64,000 bases of DNA from Thermosynechococcaceae cyanobacterium MS004 (GCA_022402525.1 JAKRSB010000103.1:83304-147303); one strand, 5' to 3'. Numbered from the stretch's first letter, positions 7,830-18,265 are shown. The notes: generated by a model from the letters alone, not told the origin. Numbers and translations are program-made.

Positions 7830-8447
7830 ATGTCCTCGACGCAAGTTCCGGTTGATCAAAATCTGTCTACAGATCTGCTGACCCTAGCGCACTGGATGGC
7901 GGGCGATTTCAGCAATGCTCAGCAAGCTTTTGAAAATCCAAAGGATTTTGCGCACATTCACGTGCTCTTTCGGCCTTTACCCTTTGACTTTTTCAATGGC
8001 ATTGGAATGTATTCAGAACAGGTCTATGACTACGACCTTTGGCGACCCTACCGCCAAGGCGTGCATCGCCTTTTGGAGCAGGATAACCATATTTACATCG
8101 AAAACTACAGCCTCAACAATGCGATGTACTATGCCGGAGCGGCTCGTGAGCTGAGCATTCTCAAAACTATCACCCCAGACTGTATTGAGCGGCGCTACCA
8201 CTGCTCGATGATTTTTCGCAGAGACGGCGATCGCTTTTTGGGGAATGTTGAAGGCAATCGCTGCTTCATCGAAAAAAATAGCTGTCAGACCTATCTGGAT
8301 AGCTACGTCGAAATTACTAAAACCACCTGGGCTAGCCTAGATAAAGGCCTAGATGTTCAGACCCACCAACAAGTTTGGGGTTCAGAGTTTGGCCCCCTAC
8401 GCTTTATCAAACAGGAAAGCTTTGCCCATGAAGTCCCCACCCTGTGA
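7830..8447 (+). CDS. cpeT: T-type phycobilin lyase CpeT
   Basis: The 205-residue protein belongs to the CpcT/CpeT family, which ligates bilin to the Cys-165-type site of beta subunits. Typical segments are LLTLAHWMAGDFSNAQQA, HVLFRPLPFDFFNGIGMYSE, the NNAMYYAGAAR and CSMIFRRDGDRFLGNVEGNR strands and LDSYVEITKTTWASLDKGLD. CpeB of this window keeps Cys165, the expected substrate site. The gene follows cpeS by 33 bases, and its stop codon lies in the first unit of a tandem repeat that leads into cpeR. Confidence 0.9.
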   Translation: MSSTQVPVDQNLSTDLLTLAHWMAGDFSNAQQAFENPKDFAHIHVLFRPLPFDFFNGIGMYSEQVYDYDLWRPYRQGVHRLLEQDNHIYIENYSLNNAMYYAGAARELSILKTITPDCIERRYHCSMIFRRDGDRFLGNVEGNRCFIEKNSCQTYLDSYVEITKTTWASLDKGLDVQTHQQVWGSEFGPLRFIKQESFAHEVPTL

Positions 8448-8500
8448 TACACGCCTACCCTCAAATACACGCCTACCCTCAGATACACGCCTATCCTCAA
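8447..8500 (+). repeat. Three 18-bp tandem repeats between cpeT and cpeR
   Basis: The unit (G/A)ATACACGCCTA(C/T)CCTCA is repeated three times, beginning at the last base of the cpeT stop. In the cpeR frame it would encode a six-residue unit DTRLPS, so it could extend the CpeR N-terminus if an upstream start were used. Confidence 0.85.
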
Positions 8501-8520
8501 TAGAACGGGCTCAAGCGAAC

Positions 8521-8826
8521 ATGCTGCCCCCAGAAGCGCGAAAAAAGATGCAGAGCTGGATTCGCAGCCGTCATCTGATTTGCTCCGGTAATTTCTATAT
8601 TTTTGAGACGGTTGACTCTAGTGCCGTTGATCGATTTACAGACTGCGTGACTGCACTACAGGGGACTTTGATTGCCGTAGAACAGGTGGACAAAATTTGG
8701 ATTGGCGACCATCGACAGGTCGTTCTATACCGTGCCAGAGCCACTCTCCACGTTCCGTGCCATACCTTAAGGCAATACTGGGTTAAGTATGGAAGCTTTC
8801 GCACGCGATTTAACCCACAGAGTTAG
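8521..8826 (+). CDS. cpeR: Phycoerythrin operon activator CpeR
   Basis: Starting at ATG 8521, the protein has 101 residues, the usual CpeR length. It begins MLPPEARKKMQSWIRSRHLI and contains CSGNFYIFETVDSSAVDRF, IWIGDHRQVVLYRA and YWVKYGSFRTRFNPQ, all hallmarks of CpeR. CpeR is required for expression of cpeBA and other phycoerythrin genes in chromatically acclimating cyanobacteria, and structurally resembles PP2C-type regulators only distantly. The frame is open further upstream (to 8353) over the repeat and into cpeT, but that extension is poorly conserved in character and is not preferred. Confidence 0.9.
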   Translation: MLPPEARKKMQSWIRSRHLICSGNFYIFETVDSSAVDRFTDCVTALQGTLIAVEQVDKIWIGDHRQVVLYRARATLHVPCHTLRQYWVKYGSFRTRFNPQS

Positions 8827-9046
8827 GCTTACAGAGTTTGGGCTTACAGAACGGAATATCCCTCCGAATTGGTTTTAGCCTTCTGCTGCCATACAGCAAT
8901 AACGCAAAGCAATCACAACTTCCATTTGCCCGTTGCCACTCGAATCTGCGAAGATCGACAAGCAGCATCCCTGTGAAGGTTCTTATAAAATAAAACAGCC
9001 TCTTTACAGTTTTCTAAAACAAAAGTTTTAAAGCGTTGGAGTACCC
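8827..9046 (+). other. Spacer downstream of cpeR
   Basis: This 220-base spacer contains a short repeat of TTACAGA (CTTACAGAGTTTGGGCTTACAGA) just after cpeR and a presumed promoter for the 90-residue gene. No terminator hairpin or coding frame was recognised. Confidence 0.4.
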
Positions 9047-9319
9047 ATGACGGATTTAGCAGAAACATCAGGACAAACATCAGTAGCAACAAATGTCCAA
9101 GAGGAAGTTACCCCAGATCTTCTCAGTGAAGTGATTGCGGAGCTAGAGCAGTACCGAGAACGCCTCGTGAACGATACCCTGTCAATGGCTCAGCGTGCCA
9201 AAATCGTTAAATCTCAGGCCTTAGCTAACCTAGAACCCAGCCTGACAGAAATTGACGCACGGCTGGAGGCGCTTCGTCAACAGCATCGCGAACTGCTCGG
9301 CGCTACTAAAAATCCCTAG
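9047..9319 (+). CDS. Small unknown protein upstream of cpeF
   Basis: The 90-residue acidic protein is predicted helical: residues 20-85 look amphipathic with coiled-coil character (LSEVIAELEQYRERLVNDTL, then LTEIDARLEALRQQHREL). The ATG at 9047 follows a GGAG site. No known domain, signal or membrane segment is seen. It lies 76 bases before cpeF and in the same direction, so it is probably transcribed with it. A role as partner of the lyase or of phycoerythrin is suggested by position only. Confidence 0.75.
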   Translation: MTDLAETSGQTSVATNVQEEVTPDLLSEVIAELEQYRERLVNDTLSMAQRAKIVKSQALANLEPSLTEIDARLEALRQQHRELLGATKNP

Positions 9320-9395
9320 CGCCTGTGAGCATCTCTACAACTGTTATCCTCTCTCTATGCGTTCCTCTCGCTTCGACTTGATTCACTGCCCCACT

Positions 9396-10268
9396 ATGGA
9401 TGAGCCCCTATTGACCCTAGAGAAACGCCACGACGATCTGCTCCAGCAGGTCAATGAGCAAATTACGCTAGATACCTTTGACCCTACGAATCAGGGACTA
9501 CTGCAGCAGCTAGTGGAAGGGCTAGGCGACCCAAGAGGGCTGATTCGTTTACGATTTGCTGAAACTCTCGGCGACATTGGTGAGCCAGCAACCCCCTATC
9601 TCCAAACAGCCCTGGCAAATCATCCCAATGTAGTGGTTCGGCGAGCTGCGGCTAAAACCCTCACGCTGATTGCCGATGAGCGCGCGGTGCCCACCTTGCT
9701 AGAGGCATTCCTCACCGATGAAGATACGGTCGTGAGGAGCTCCTCCGCTGGTGCTTTGGCCAGAACGGGAGAAGCGGCAGTTCCTGCTCTTCTAGACATC
9801 CTGGCTTCTCCCGATCAGTCAGAAGATATCAAGGGTCATGCCGCTTGGGCACTCGCGTTTATTGGATCAGAAGCATCAGAATATCTATACAAGGCGCTCG
9901 ATTCGGACTCCGTGGACGTGCGCTGTGCAGTGATTGGGGCGATCGCCCATGTTGCCCAAGAAAAGTCCGACGAGCAGTCCTGTAAAATCTTAATTTCTGC
10001 ACTCACGGATCCAGAGCCGACTATTCGCGCCACATCTGCAGCGGCCTTTGCCCAAATCAACCATCTTCCGGCTATTCCCCACCTAGTTTTAGCGCTTCAG
10101 GATAGCGATGTTGAGGTAAGAAAGGCCGCCGTAAGCTCCCTCGGCAAGTTAGGAGATGCCAGTCTTCTTGACGCCCTCCGCAGAGCACTTCAGGACGAAG
10201 CACCCATTATCCAAACCCTCGCGAAGCTTGCGATTAATCAAATTGAAGCCCGTTCCCTTGAAGCGTAA
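9396..10268 (+). CDS. cpeF: HEAT-repeat phycoerythrobilin lyase, CpeF/MpeV-like
   Basis: The 290-residue protein is a chain of HEAT/PBS-lyase repeats such as PRGLIRLRFAETLGDIGEPA, ERAVPTLLEAFLTDEDTVVR, GHAAWALAFIGSEASEYL and VEVRKAAVSSLGKLGD. CpeF attaches the doubly linked phycoerythrobilin to Cys48 and Cys59 of CpeB, both present in the CpeB of this window. Length and position directly before cpeBA match CpeF. The ATG at 9396 is chosen because homology-like sequence begins there; an in-frame ATG at 9357 is possible. Other E/F-type lyases share the fold, so the exact subtype is likely but unproven. Confidence 0.75.
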   Translation: MDEPLLTLEKRHDDLLQQVNEQITLDTFDPTNQGLLQQLVEGLGDPRGLIRLRFAETLGDIGEPATPYLQTALANHPNVVVRRAAAKTLTLIADERAVPTLLEAFLTDEDTVVRSSSAGALARTGEAAVPALLDILASPDQSEDIKGHAAWALAFIGSEASEYLYKALDSDSVDVRCAVIGAIAHVAQEKSDEQSCKILISALTDPEPTIRATSAAAFAQINHLPAIPHLVLALQDSDVEVRKAAVSSLGKLGDASLLDALRRALQDEAPIIQTLAKLAINQIEARSLEA

Positions 10269-11182
<914 letters not shown>

Positions 11183-11252
11183 TCATTGCCCTTCGGAATT
11201 AGCTCATTAAGACTGAAACATCAGCTCACAGTACAAAATCTTGGAGATTTAA

Positions 11253-11750
<498 letters not shown>

Positions 11751-11826
11751 TTCTCTACGCTTATTATTTGAGCCGACCCTGATAGCAATCTCGGCAGGCT
11801 AGAGATCAGATAGAGGATTCCTTGAC

Positions 11827-11888
11827 AAGCCTAGCGGTTCTTAGCCTTCGTTTTCCCTGGTAGAGTGGAGGTAAGAACTACTAGGCTT
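11827..11888 (+). terminator. Long imperfect hairpin between cpeA and cpeY
   Basis: AAGCCTAG and GTTCTTA (11827-11843) pair with TAAGAAC and CTAGGCTT (11872-11888), interrupted by one two-base mismatch; the loop is 28 bases. There is no strong T-run directly after it. It could stabilise the abundant cpeBA mRNA 3' end or attenuate transcription into cpeYZ. Confidence 0.55.
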
Positions 11889-12058
11889 GTTATTTCTGGC
11901 CTTGTTATTTCTGGCCTTGTTACTTCTGGCTTAGTGATGGTCTGCGTCGGTAATATCTTTCCTGCTTAATCCCTGCCGCGTTTGCCTCATTTTTGTCGAA
12001 GTTTTTGTAACCCAAGTTGTTGTCATCCAAGTTGTTGCCATTCAAGTTGTTGTAAGGT
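11881..12058 (+). repeat. Two small tandem-repeat sets before cpeY
   Basis: The first set is a 14-15-base unit (GGCTTGTTATTTCT-type, three copies, about 11884-11928). The second is AAGTTGTTGTCATCC-type, three copies at about 12013-12055. Both lie in the cpeA-cpeY spacer, and the second ends shortly before the cpeY start. Confidence 0.65.
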
Positions 12059-12074
12059 TCTATTTGTCAGGCTG

Positions 12075-13358
12075 ATGGATAGACGATTTGCTAACTTTTT
12101 TAATCTGACGGAAGCCGAGGCGATCGCCCTGCTAGACACCCCTCTCGATCAGCTCGGCGAAGATGAGTCCCGCTACGTTGCGGCAGCGCATTTGGTGAAC
12201 TTTCCCACTGAAGCTGCCATCGCTGCTCTGGTACGGGCAGTGCAGCAAACGGAGTCGAGTCTGGCTAATCGCATTGTGCGGCGGAAGTCTGTTGAAACCC
12301 TGGGGCGGTTGGAAGCAAAGCAAGCGCTGCCCGTCATTTATCATTGTTTGGCGGATGAAGACTGCTACACCGTAGAAAATGCAGCTTGGGCGATCGGTGA
12401 AATTGGCACCCAAGATCCAGCCTTACTGGAAGCGGTAGCCCGTGTATTAGACCGTCCTGGGCAGACTTACCGCGTTGTCATTCATACCCTCGCCAAGCTG
12501 AACTATACGCCAGCATTGGAGCGTATTCAGCGTTTTGTCAACGACCCTGATTTGCCCACCGCTAGCGCGGCCCTTACTGCGGTTTGTCGACTGAGCGGCG
12601 ACTATGGGCAGATGGATCAGGTGGTAGCCATGCTTCATAGCCAGAATGTACTGGCTCGGCGCTTGTCCATCCAGGATTTGATGGATGCCCACTATTACGA
12701 TGCTATTCCTGATATTGCGCGGTGTCCCGTATCCCTAGTCTTTCGTCTGCGGGGCATCCGCAAGCTGGCAGAAGTGGGGCGGGAGAAGGGGATGTCCTTT
12801 AGAGACCTTCAGCCCTACCTAGAGCAAACGCTCCGAGATCACCCCAGCACGCTTAATTTGGTGCATTCCTTTGAGGCTGTACCGCCCCTGTCTGTCCTGA
12901 TTCAGCAGCTCTACGAAACGGACTTTGGTCGCTGCTACCTTGCAGCCCATACCATGCTGACGCACTATGCTGAAGCCGCCCCCGCCGCGCTGCTTGAAAC
13001 CTACGCTGCTGAGGCCTACGCTGACTATGGTGCCCATTTTCACGTCGTCAAGCTGATGGGCTGGCTCCAATACGCTCCTGCCTACGATTTGCTCATGGAT
13101 GCCCTGCGTCATCCTCAGCCGCAGTTCCAAAAGTCACGCGCTGCAGCAGCGATCGCCCTTGGTGAACTGGGTGATCGTCGTGCTATTCCTGATCTCAAAA
13201 CCTGCCTAGACACCCAAATTTGGGACCTCAAGTACGCAGCTTTGATGGCACTTGAAGCTTTTGGTGATATTAGTGCCCATGAGCAGCTTGCGCAAGATAA
13301 AGACTGGCTAGTTGCGGCCAAAGCCTCCGCAGCCCTCCAAACCCAGACCGTTGGCTAA
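12075..13358 (+). CDS. cpeY: Phycoerythrobilin lyase subunit CpeY
   Basis: CpeY attaches phycoerythrobilin to Cys82 of CpeA. The 427-residue protein starts MDRRFANFFNLTEAEAIALL and carries HEAT/PBS-lyase repeats in its first third (IVRRKSVETLGRLEAKQALP, TVENAAWAIGEIG) and again at the C-terminus (SRAAAAIALGELGDRRAIPD, LKYAALMALEAFGD). The central part (VFRLRGIRKLAEVG, DRDHP-type helices) is typical of the E-subunit family. The ATG at 12075 begins the conserved part; the 93-base upstream extension is translated repeat sequence. Order cpeB-cpeA-cpeY-cpeZ matches other phycoerythrin operons. Confidence 0.92.
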   Translation: MDRRFANFFNLTEAEAIALLDTPLDQLGEDESRYVAAAHLVNFPTEAAIAALVRAVQQTESSLANRIVRRKSVETLGRLEAKQALPVIYHCLADEDCYTVENAAWAIGEIGTQDPALLEAVARVLDRPGQTYRVVIHTLAKLNYTPALERIQRFVNDPDLPTASAALTAVCRLSGDYGQMDQVVAMLHSQNVLARRLSIQDLMDAHYYDAIPDIARCPVSLVFRLRGIRKLAEVGREKGMSFRDLQPYLEQTLRDHPSTLNLVHSFEAVPPLSVLIQQLYETDFGRCYLAAHTMLTHYAEAAPAALLETYAAEAYADYGAHFHVVKLMGWLQYAPAYDLLMDALRHPQPQFQKSRAAAAIALGELGDRRAIPDLKTCLDTQIWDLKYAALMALEAFGDISAHEQLAQDKDWLVAAKASAALQTQTVG

Positions 13359-13404
13359 TATTTGATTCCTATTGACTCTGTTTTTTATCTCCCATATATC
13401 CCCC

Positions 13405-14031
13405 ATGTCTGCCGAAGACCTCTTTCAACAGCTTAGACACCCTAATCCTCACCTGCGCGATCGAGCGATGTGGGCGATCTCCGAACAGCGGGATGAAACC
13501 ACCCTTCCGCGCCTCATGGCGCTGCTGAGCGAGGAAGATACCAACTGCCGCCGCGCTGCGGTTAAAGCCCTTGGCCTGATTGGTGCTGATGCAGTACCAC
13601 CCCTGGTTGCCGCCTTGCAGCAGGAGAATAGCGTGACCGTTCGGGGCAGTGCTGTCAAAGCGATCGCCCAAGTTGTGATTAACTATCCTGACGTTCCCCT
13701 CTCGACTGAAGGCGTGGCAGCACTCAAGCAGGCGCTCCTCGACCCGAACCCCGTTGTGAATATTGCCGCAGTCATGGCGTTGGGTGAGATGGGAAGCCCC
13801 GCTGTGGATATTTTGATCGACACCCTACAGGCCACTGATAATCCAGCGCTCGGCGTTTCCCTGGTGAATGCCCTCGGCTCCATTGGCGATCACCGTGGAA
13901 TTGTAGTCCTCAATACCCTCATTCAAGACGAATCCACTGATTCCTACGTACGGGAGTCTGCGCTGAGTGCACTTTCGCGTCTAGAGATGACCGCAACGTT
14001 CAGGACGAATCCGGCAGGGGAAGTGCCGTAA
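13405..14031 (+). CDS. cpeZ: CpeZ, HEAT-repeat partner of CpeY
   Basis: The 208-residue HEAT protein starts MSAEDLFQQLRHPNPHLRDR and has about five repeats, for example NCRRAAVKALGLIGADAVPP, VNIAAVMALGEMGSPAVDIL and YVRESALSALSRLEM. CpeZ acts with CpeY and has chaperone-like effects on phycoerythrin folding in other strains. It begins 46 bases after cpeY and is the last gene of the phycoerythrin locus. Confidence 0.9.
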   Translation: MSAEDLFQQLRHPNPHLRDRAMWAISEQRDETTLPRLMALLSEEDTNCRRAAVKALGLIGADAVPPLVAALQQENSVTVRGSAVKAIAQVVINYPDVPLSTEGVAALKQALLDPNPVVNIAAVMALGEMGSPAVDILIDTLQATDNPALGVSLVNALGSIGDHRGIVVLNTLIQDESTDSYVRESALSALSRLEMTATFRTNPAGEVP

Positions 14032-14062
14032 TTCCAGAGATTCTAGAACCTCTGAAGGTTTG

Positions 14063-14272
14063 AACAGCCTAAACGTATAACCCTAAACGTATAACCCTAA
14101 GCGTATAAGATTGTTCGTTGAAGGTTTGTGTACACTGGGGGTATTTGCCCTGGAGACATCTGCCCTGGAGACAGTAATATTGCTGACGACCGTTTGGCGA
14201 TTTGCTATGTTTGTGGGTACTAGGATGACTATACAGGCGACATTCCGATGACATTCCTCCGATGACATTTCA
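14063..14272 (+). repeat. Spacer with three different tandem-repeat units
   Basis: After cpeZ there are three copies of CCTAAACGTATAA-like units (about 14069-14110), two copies of TGCCCTGGAGACA (about 14149-14175) and a GATGACATT duplication (about 14246-14270). No coding frame or T-run hairpin was recognised. Confidence 0.65.
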
Positions 14273-14371
14273 TTGACGCTATTGCAGAGCAGGAACCTCT
14301 CCACTTTCACTTCGCCTACTCTATCTCGACGCACGACCAGCCATTACCATGAGGTTCCCAGCGACTCACCC

Positions 14372-15256
14372 ATGAAAACTAGCACGCCTCCCATCCAGTG
14401 GTATCCCGGCCACATTGCCAAAGCGGAAAAAGCGCTGATTACACAGCTCAAGCGGGTGGATGTGGTGCTTGAAGTGCGGGATGCCCGCATTCCGCTGGCC
14501 AGTGCTCACCCCCAGGCATCTGCTTGGGTGGGTGAGAAGCCTAGAATCTTAATCCTAAACCGAATGGATTTGGTAAGCGCCAAGGCTATTGAAATCTGGC
14601 AGTGCTGGTTTGCAGCCCAAGGCGAAGTCCCTTACTTCACCGATGCCCAGCATGGAAAAGGGATTTCGGCGATCGCCAAGGCGGCTCAGGCGACCGGACA
14701 AGCCCTCAATCAGCGCCGCCGCGATCGCGGCATGAATCCCCGTGCGGTACGGGCGGTGGTCATTGGCTTCCCCAACGTGGGCAAGTCAGCCCTCATCAAT
14801 CGGCTGCTTAATCGCCGGGTGGTGGAGAGTGCCAGAAAACCAGGCGTCACCCGTCAGCTCCGCTGGGTGAGAATTTCACCGGACTTAGATTTGCTTGATG
14901 CGCCGGGGGTCTTGCCTCCCCTCCTCAAAGATCAAGACGCTGCCTATCGCCTTGCCATGTGCGACGACATTGGTGAAGGTGCTTACGATCGCCAGCTAGT
15001 GGCTTCTGCCCTGATTCAGCGCATTCAGGAGATGGAAAAATACTGCGAAACTTTAGGAGCCTGGATGCCCCAGAACTCGCTCCAAAGCCGCTACGGCCTT
15101 GACCTAGGCGATCGCATGGCGGATGAATACCTTGCCGCACTGGCCGAGGTCAAGTTTAAGGGTGATGTAGACCGAATGGCGCACCATGTCCTCAACGATT
15201 TTCGGAAAGGCATATTAGGGGCAATTCCCCTAGAGGTTCCGCCCGTCCTCGCCTAG
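14372..15256 (+). CDS. rbgA: Ribosome biogenesis GTPase YlqF/RbgA
   Basis: RbgA is a circularly permuted GTPase needed for late 50S subunit assembly. The 294-residue protein begins at ATG 14372 with IQWYPGHIAKAEKALITQLK. Permuted motifs follow in order: G4 as NRMD (LILNRMDLVS), G1 as GFPNVGKSALINRL, G2/G3 as PGVTRQLRW and DAPGVL. The C-terminal helical domain (DLGDRMADEYLAALAEVKFK) is complete. A longer frame from 14273 adds a non-conserved stretch and is not used. It is unrelated to the phycoerythrin genes. Confidence 0.93.
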   Translation: MKTSTPPIQWYPGHIAKAEKALITQLKRVDVVLEVRDARIPLASAHPQASAWVGEKPRILILNRMDLVSAKAIEIWQCWFAAQGEVPYFTDAQHGKGISAIAKAAQATGQALNQRRRDRGMNPRAVRAVVIGFPNVGKSALINRLLNRRVVESARKPGVTRQLRWVRISPDLDLLDAPGVLPPLLKDQDAAYRLAMCDDIGEGAYDRQLVASALIQRIQEMEKYCETLGAWMPQNSLQSRYGLDLGDRMADEYLAALAEVKFKGDVDRMAHHVLNDFRKGILGAIPLEVPPVLA

Positions 15257-15287
15257 CCTCTTTCCGAATCTTGTCCTAGCCCTTTTT

Positions 15288-15827
15288 CTAGCCCTCGCTA
15301 ATGCAGGAGGTTGAAGCCAAAAGCTCTGCGCCTGAGCGCACCTGCTCAATTTCTGCGGTAGACCAGGCGTGGGACGTTTGACAATAGTGAGCCACCAATA
15401 ACCCCCATAGGCCCTTCGGCACCAGAATGGGCACGGCTAAATTGGCCTTGACCTGCATTGTGCGCAAGAAATCACGGTGGCACTCATGAATTGCTTCCTG
15501 CTCAATATTGGCGATCGCTCGATATCGACCTGCCTCATACAGCGCCGCATATTCGGCGTTAAAACAGTCGTCTGCCCCCGTAGACCCTAAAATCGAAAGC
15601 TCATCCGCACTCAGTGCCTCGCACACCACCTGCCCCTTCCACTGGCGGTAAAAGTAGTAGAGCACCACCCGATCCGCCTGAAGGCTTTGGCGGAGCTGAA
15701 CCGTAATGCGCTGAACAAGATCATCTCGCTCTAGAGTGCTGGCAATCCGGCTGAGCACCCTTTGAAGCCACTGCTGCTCACTCAGAGAAGATGGGCGATT
15801 AAGATCTAAGTCGGTTTGATTTTCCAC
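15288..15827 (-). CDS. Stand-alone GAF protein with DXCF-type cyanobacteriochrome signature
   Basis: The 179-residue protein is a single GAF domain. It has both cysteines of dual-Cys DXCF cyanobacteriochromes: Cys88 in GADDCFNAEYAALYEAGRYR and the canonical bilin Cys116-His117 in HECHRDFLRTMQVKANLAVP, followed by the conserved LWGLLVAHYC strand. Such domains bind phycoviolobilin or phycocyanobilin and sense blue to green/yellow light. No kinase, EAL or methyl-accepting output domain is attached, and the last helix is short (AELLASTSCISEG). The start is a GTG at 15827; an in-frame stop just upstream excludes a longer N-terminus. It is convergent with rbgA and only 1.3 kb from cpeZ, so a role in light-colour control of phycoerythrin is attractive but inferred. 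Confidence 0.8.
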   Translation of the reverse strand: MENQTDLDLNRPSSLSEQQWLQRVLSRIASTLERDDLVQRITVQLRQSLQADRVVLYYFYRQWKGQVVCEALSADELSILGSTGADDCFNAEYAALYEAGRYRAIANIEQEAIHECHRDFLRTMQVKANLAVPILVPKGLWGLLVAHYCQTSHAWSTAEIEQVRSGAELLASTSCISEG

Positions 15828-16474
15828 AAGATCTTCGGTATCAGGACAAGATTGGTATCAGAACAAGATTGATATCATGATAAGGCTGACGAGCCCAATC
15901 ATAAAACCGGGTGGCCTTTGCCTCTCTAGGATATTCCGTCCGCACCGCTGAAAACCCGGCACTTAAAGACAATTATCTGGAAAACACTATCTGGAAACCA
16001 TCATCTGGAATACAACGTTATCTTCAGCATCAAAAGCAATACCGCTTCCGACTAAACCTTCAGACTAAACACAGCCACAAGTCTAGTCTAACGAACATCC
16101 TTCGTTGTATAGGCCACTGACCAAAGGTTTACCGCTCAGAATCGCTTAGAACCTGGTGAAATTGTTTGGTGAGATTCTTTAGCCTCTCCGTGACAGGCCA
16201 TTCGTCTTCTTGCCGAACTACCATGGAAAGTAGAAATAACAAGGAATAGCCCGAACAATAGGGTGCCTGCCTAGATCCTAATCCTCAACAACAGAAGCAC
16301 AGGCTCTGCATTGCGCTAAAATTATTAAGGATTATTTAGACATTGAGTGTCCCCCCTGCGGCCTTAATGTTGAGTCTCTCAACAGCCGATTCTCTCAATA
16401 TCAGAACCCTGAAGCCACGACCTGCCTCAGCGCACCCTGACGCTTAACTTACGGATTGATTTGGAACAATTTTT
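15828..16474. other. Spacer upstream of typA with tandem repeats
   Basis: This 647-base gap holds no convincing gene. It contains a 17-19-base unit (GGTATCAGAACAAGATT-like, three copies, about 15838-15880) and an ATCTGGAAAAC-like unit (three copies, about 15976-16014). The typA promoter must lie in the right half. A 69-codon open frame at 15911-16120 is mostly low-complexity and is not credited. Confidence 0.5.
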
Positions 16475-18265
16475 ATGAGCCTTCCCATTCGCAACGTTGC
16501 CATCATTGCCCACGTTGACCACGGCAAAACAACTCTTGTTGACGCGCTGCTGAAGCAGTCTGGCACGTTTCGGGAAGGGGAGGATGTCCCTGATTGCGTG
16601 ATGGACTCCAATGACATTGAGCGCGAGCGCGGCATCACGATTTTATCGAAAAATACAGCGGTGCATTTCAAGGACACGCTCATTAATATTGTAGATACCC
16701 CCGGACACGCAGACTTCGGTGGCGAAGTGGAGCGCGTGCTGGGTATGGTAGATGGCTGCCTGCTGATTGTGGACGCCAACGAAGGGCCCATGCCCCAAAC
16801 TCGCTTTGTGCTGAAGAAGGCGCTGGAGAAGGGTTTGCGTCCTATTGTCTTTGTGAACAAAATTGACCGACCTAGAGCCGACCCGCATACGGCAGTCGAT
16901 AAGGTCTTGGATCTCTTTTTAGAGCTGGGAGCCGATGACGATCAGTGTGACTTCCCCTATCTATTTGGGTCTGGTCTATCGGGCTTTGCTAAGGAAAAGC
17001 TAGAGGATGAAAGCGACGATATGCAGCCGCTTTTCCATGCCCTGCTTCAGCATGTACCGCCCCCTGCTGGAGACGTGAACCGTCCCCTTCAGCTTCAGGT
17101 CACGACCCTAGACTATTCAGAATATCTAGGCCGCATTGTCATTGGCAAGATCCACAACGGTGTCATTAAGATGGGTCAGCAGGCTGCCCTTTGTGTGGAG
17201 GATGGCAGCATCGTGAAGGGTAGAATCACCAAGCTCATGGGCTTTGACGGTCTAAAGCGCATTGAGCTGGAGTCTTCTTCAGCGGGCAATATTGTGGCGA
17301 TCGCCGGATTTGCTGATGCCAACATTGGCGAAACCATCACCGATCCCAACGATCCGCAAGCGCTGCCGTTGATCAAGGTGGATGAGCCGACCTTGCAAAT
17401 GACCTTTTGCGTGAATGACTCCCCCTTTGCTGGACAAGAAGGGCAGTTTGTGACTTCCCGTCAGCTCCGCGATCGCCTCATGCGAGAGCTAGAAACCAAC
17501 GTGGCGCTTCGGGTGGAAGAAGCCGACTCTCCGGATCGTTTTTCCGTCTCAGGACGGGGCGAACTGCACCTGGGCATTCTAATTGAAAATATGCGTCGGG
17601 AGGGCTATGAGTTTCAGGTGTCCCAGCCCCAGGTCATTTACCGCGAAGTCAGCGGCCAGCCCTGCGAACCCTTTGAGTATCTTGTCCTAGATGTTCCCGA
17701 AGAAGGCGTCGGCGGCTGTATCGAGCGCCTCGGTCAGCGTAAGGGCGAAATGCAGGATATGCAGATGGGCGTTCATGGGCGCTCTCAGCTAGAGTTTGTG
17801 ATTCCGGCACGAGGCCTGATCGGGTTTCGAGGCGAATTTATGCGCCTCACCCGTGGGGAAGGCATCATGAACCACAGCTTTTTGGAGTATCGTCCTCTCG
17901 CCGGTGAAATCAACGCTCGTCGTAACGGCGTACTGATTTCCTTTGAAGAGGGCGTAGCCACCTTCTACGCACTCAAAAACGCAGAAGATCGTGGCGCATT
18001 CTTTATCGAACCCGGCGTCAAGGTGTATAAGGGCATGATTGTAGGCGAGCATAACCGCGCCCAAGATCTAGAGCTGAACATCTGCAAAACCAAGCAGCTT
18101 ACTAACCACCGCAGCGCCACAGGCGATGAACTCGTGCAGCTTCAGTCGCCTATCGAGATGAGCCTAGAGCGAGCGCTGGAGTACATTGGCTCCGACGAAC
18201 TTGTGGAAGTGACGCCAGAATCTATTCGTCTGCGCAAAATCTCCAAAAAGCTCGCTAAGCGCTAG
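16475..18265 (+). CDS. typA: Translational GTPase TypA/BipA
   Basis: TypA is a ribosome-associated GTPase linked to stress adaptation and large-subunit assembly. The 596-residue length and domain order are typical. The G domain has [15 protein letters not shown] (G1), ERERGITI (G2), [14 protein letters not shown] (G3), [10 protein letters not shown] (G4) and the SGL motif (G5). It is followed by domains II, III and V ([20 protein letters not shown]) and the TypA C-terminal domain ([19 protein letters not shown]). The start ATG at 16475 gives the standard [19 protein letters not shown] opening. Confidence 0.97.
   Translation: MSLPIRNVAIIAHVDHGKTTLVDALLKQSGTFREGEDVPDCVMDSNDIERERGITILSKNTAVHFKDTLINIVDTPGHADFGGEVERVLGMVDGCLLIVDANEGPMPQTRFVLKKALEKGLRPIVFVNKIDRPRADPHTAVDKVLDLFLELGADDDQCDFPYLFGSGLSGFAKEKLEDESDDMQPLFHALLQHVPPPAGDVNRPLQLQVTTLDYSEYLGRIVIGKIHNGVIKMGQQAALCVEDGSIVKGRITKLMGFDGLKRIELESSSAGNIVAIAGFADANIGETITDPNDPQALPLIKVDEPTLQMTFCVNDSPFAGQEGQFVTSRQLRDRLMRELETNVALRVEEADSPDRFSVSGRGELHLGILIENMRREGYEFQVSQPQVIYREVSGQPCEPFEYLVLDVPEEGVGGCIERLGQRKGEMQDMQMGVHGRSQLEFVIPARGLIGFRGEFMRLTRGEGIMNHSFLEYRPLAGEINARRNGVLISFEEGVATFYALKNAEDRGAFFIEPGVKVYKGMIVGEHNRAQDLELNICKTKQLTNHRSATGDELVQLQSPIEMSLERALEYIGSDELVEVTPESIRLRKISKKLAKR

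Noticed and set aside
15911..16120. 69-codon frame in the spacer before typA
   Set aside because: It is made of repeat-derived sequence (ATCTGGAAA units) and has no recognisable motif.
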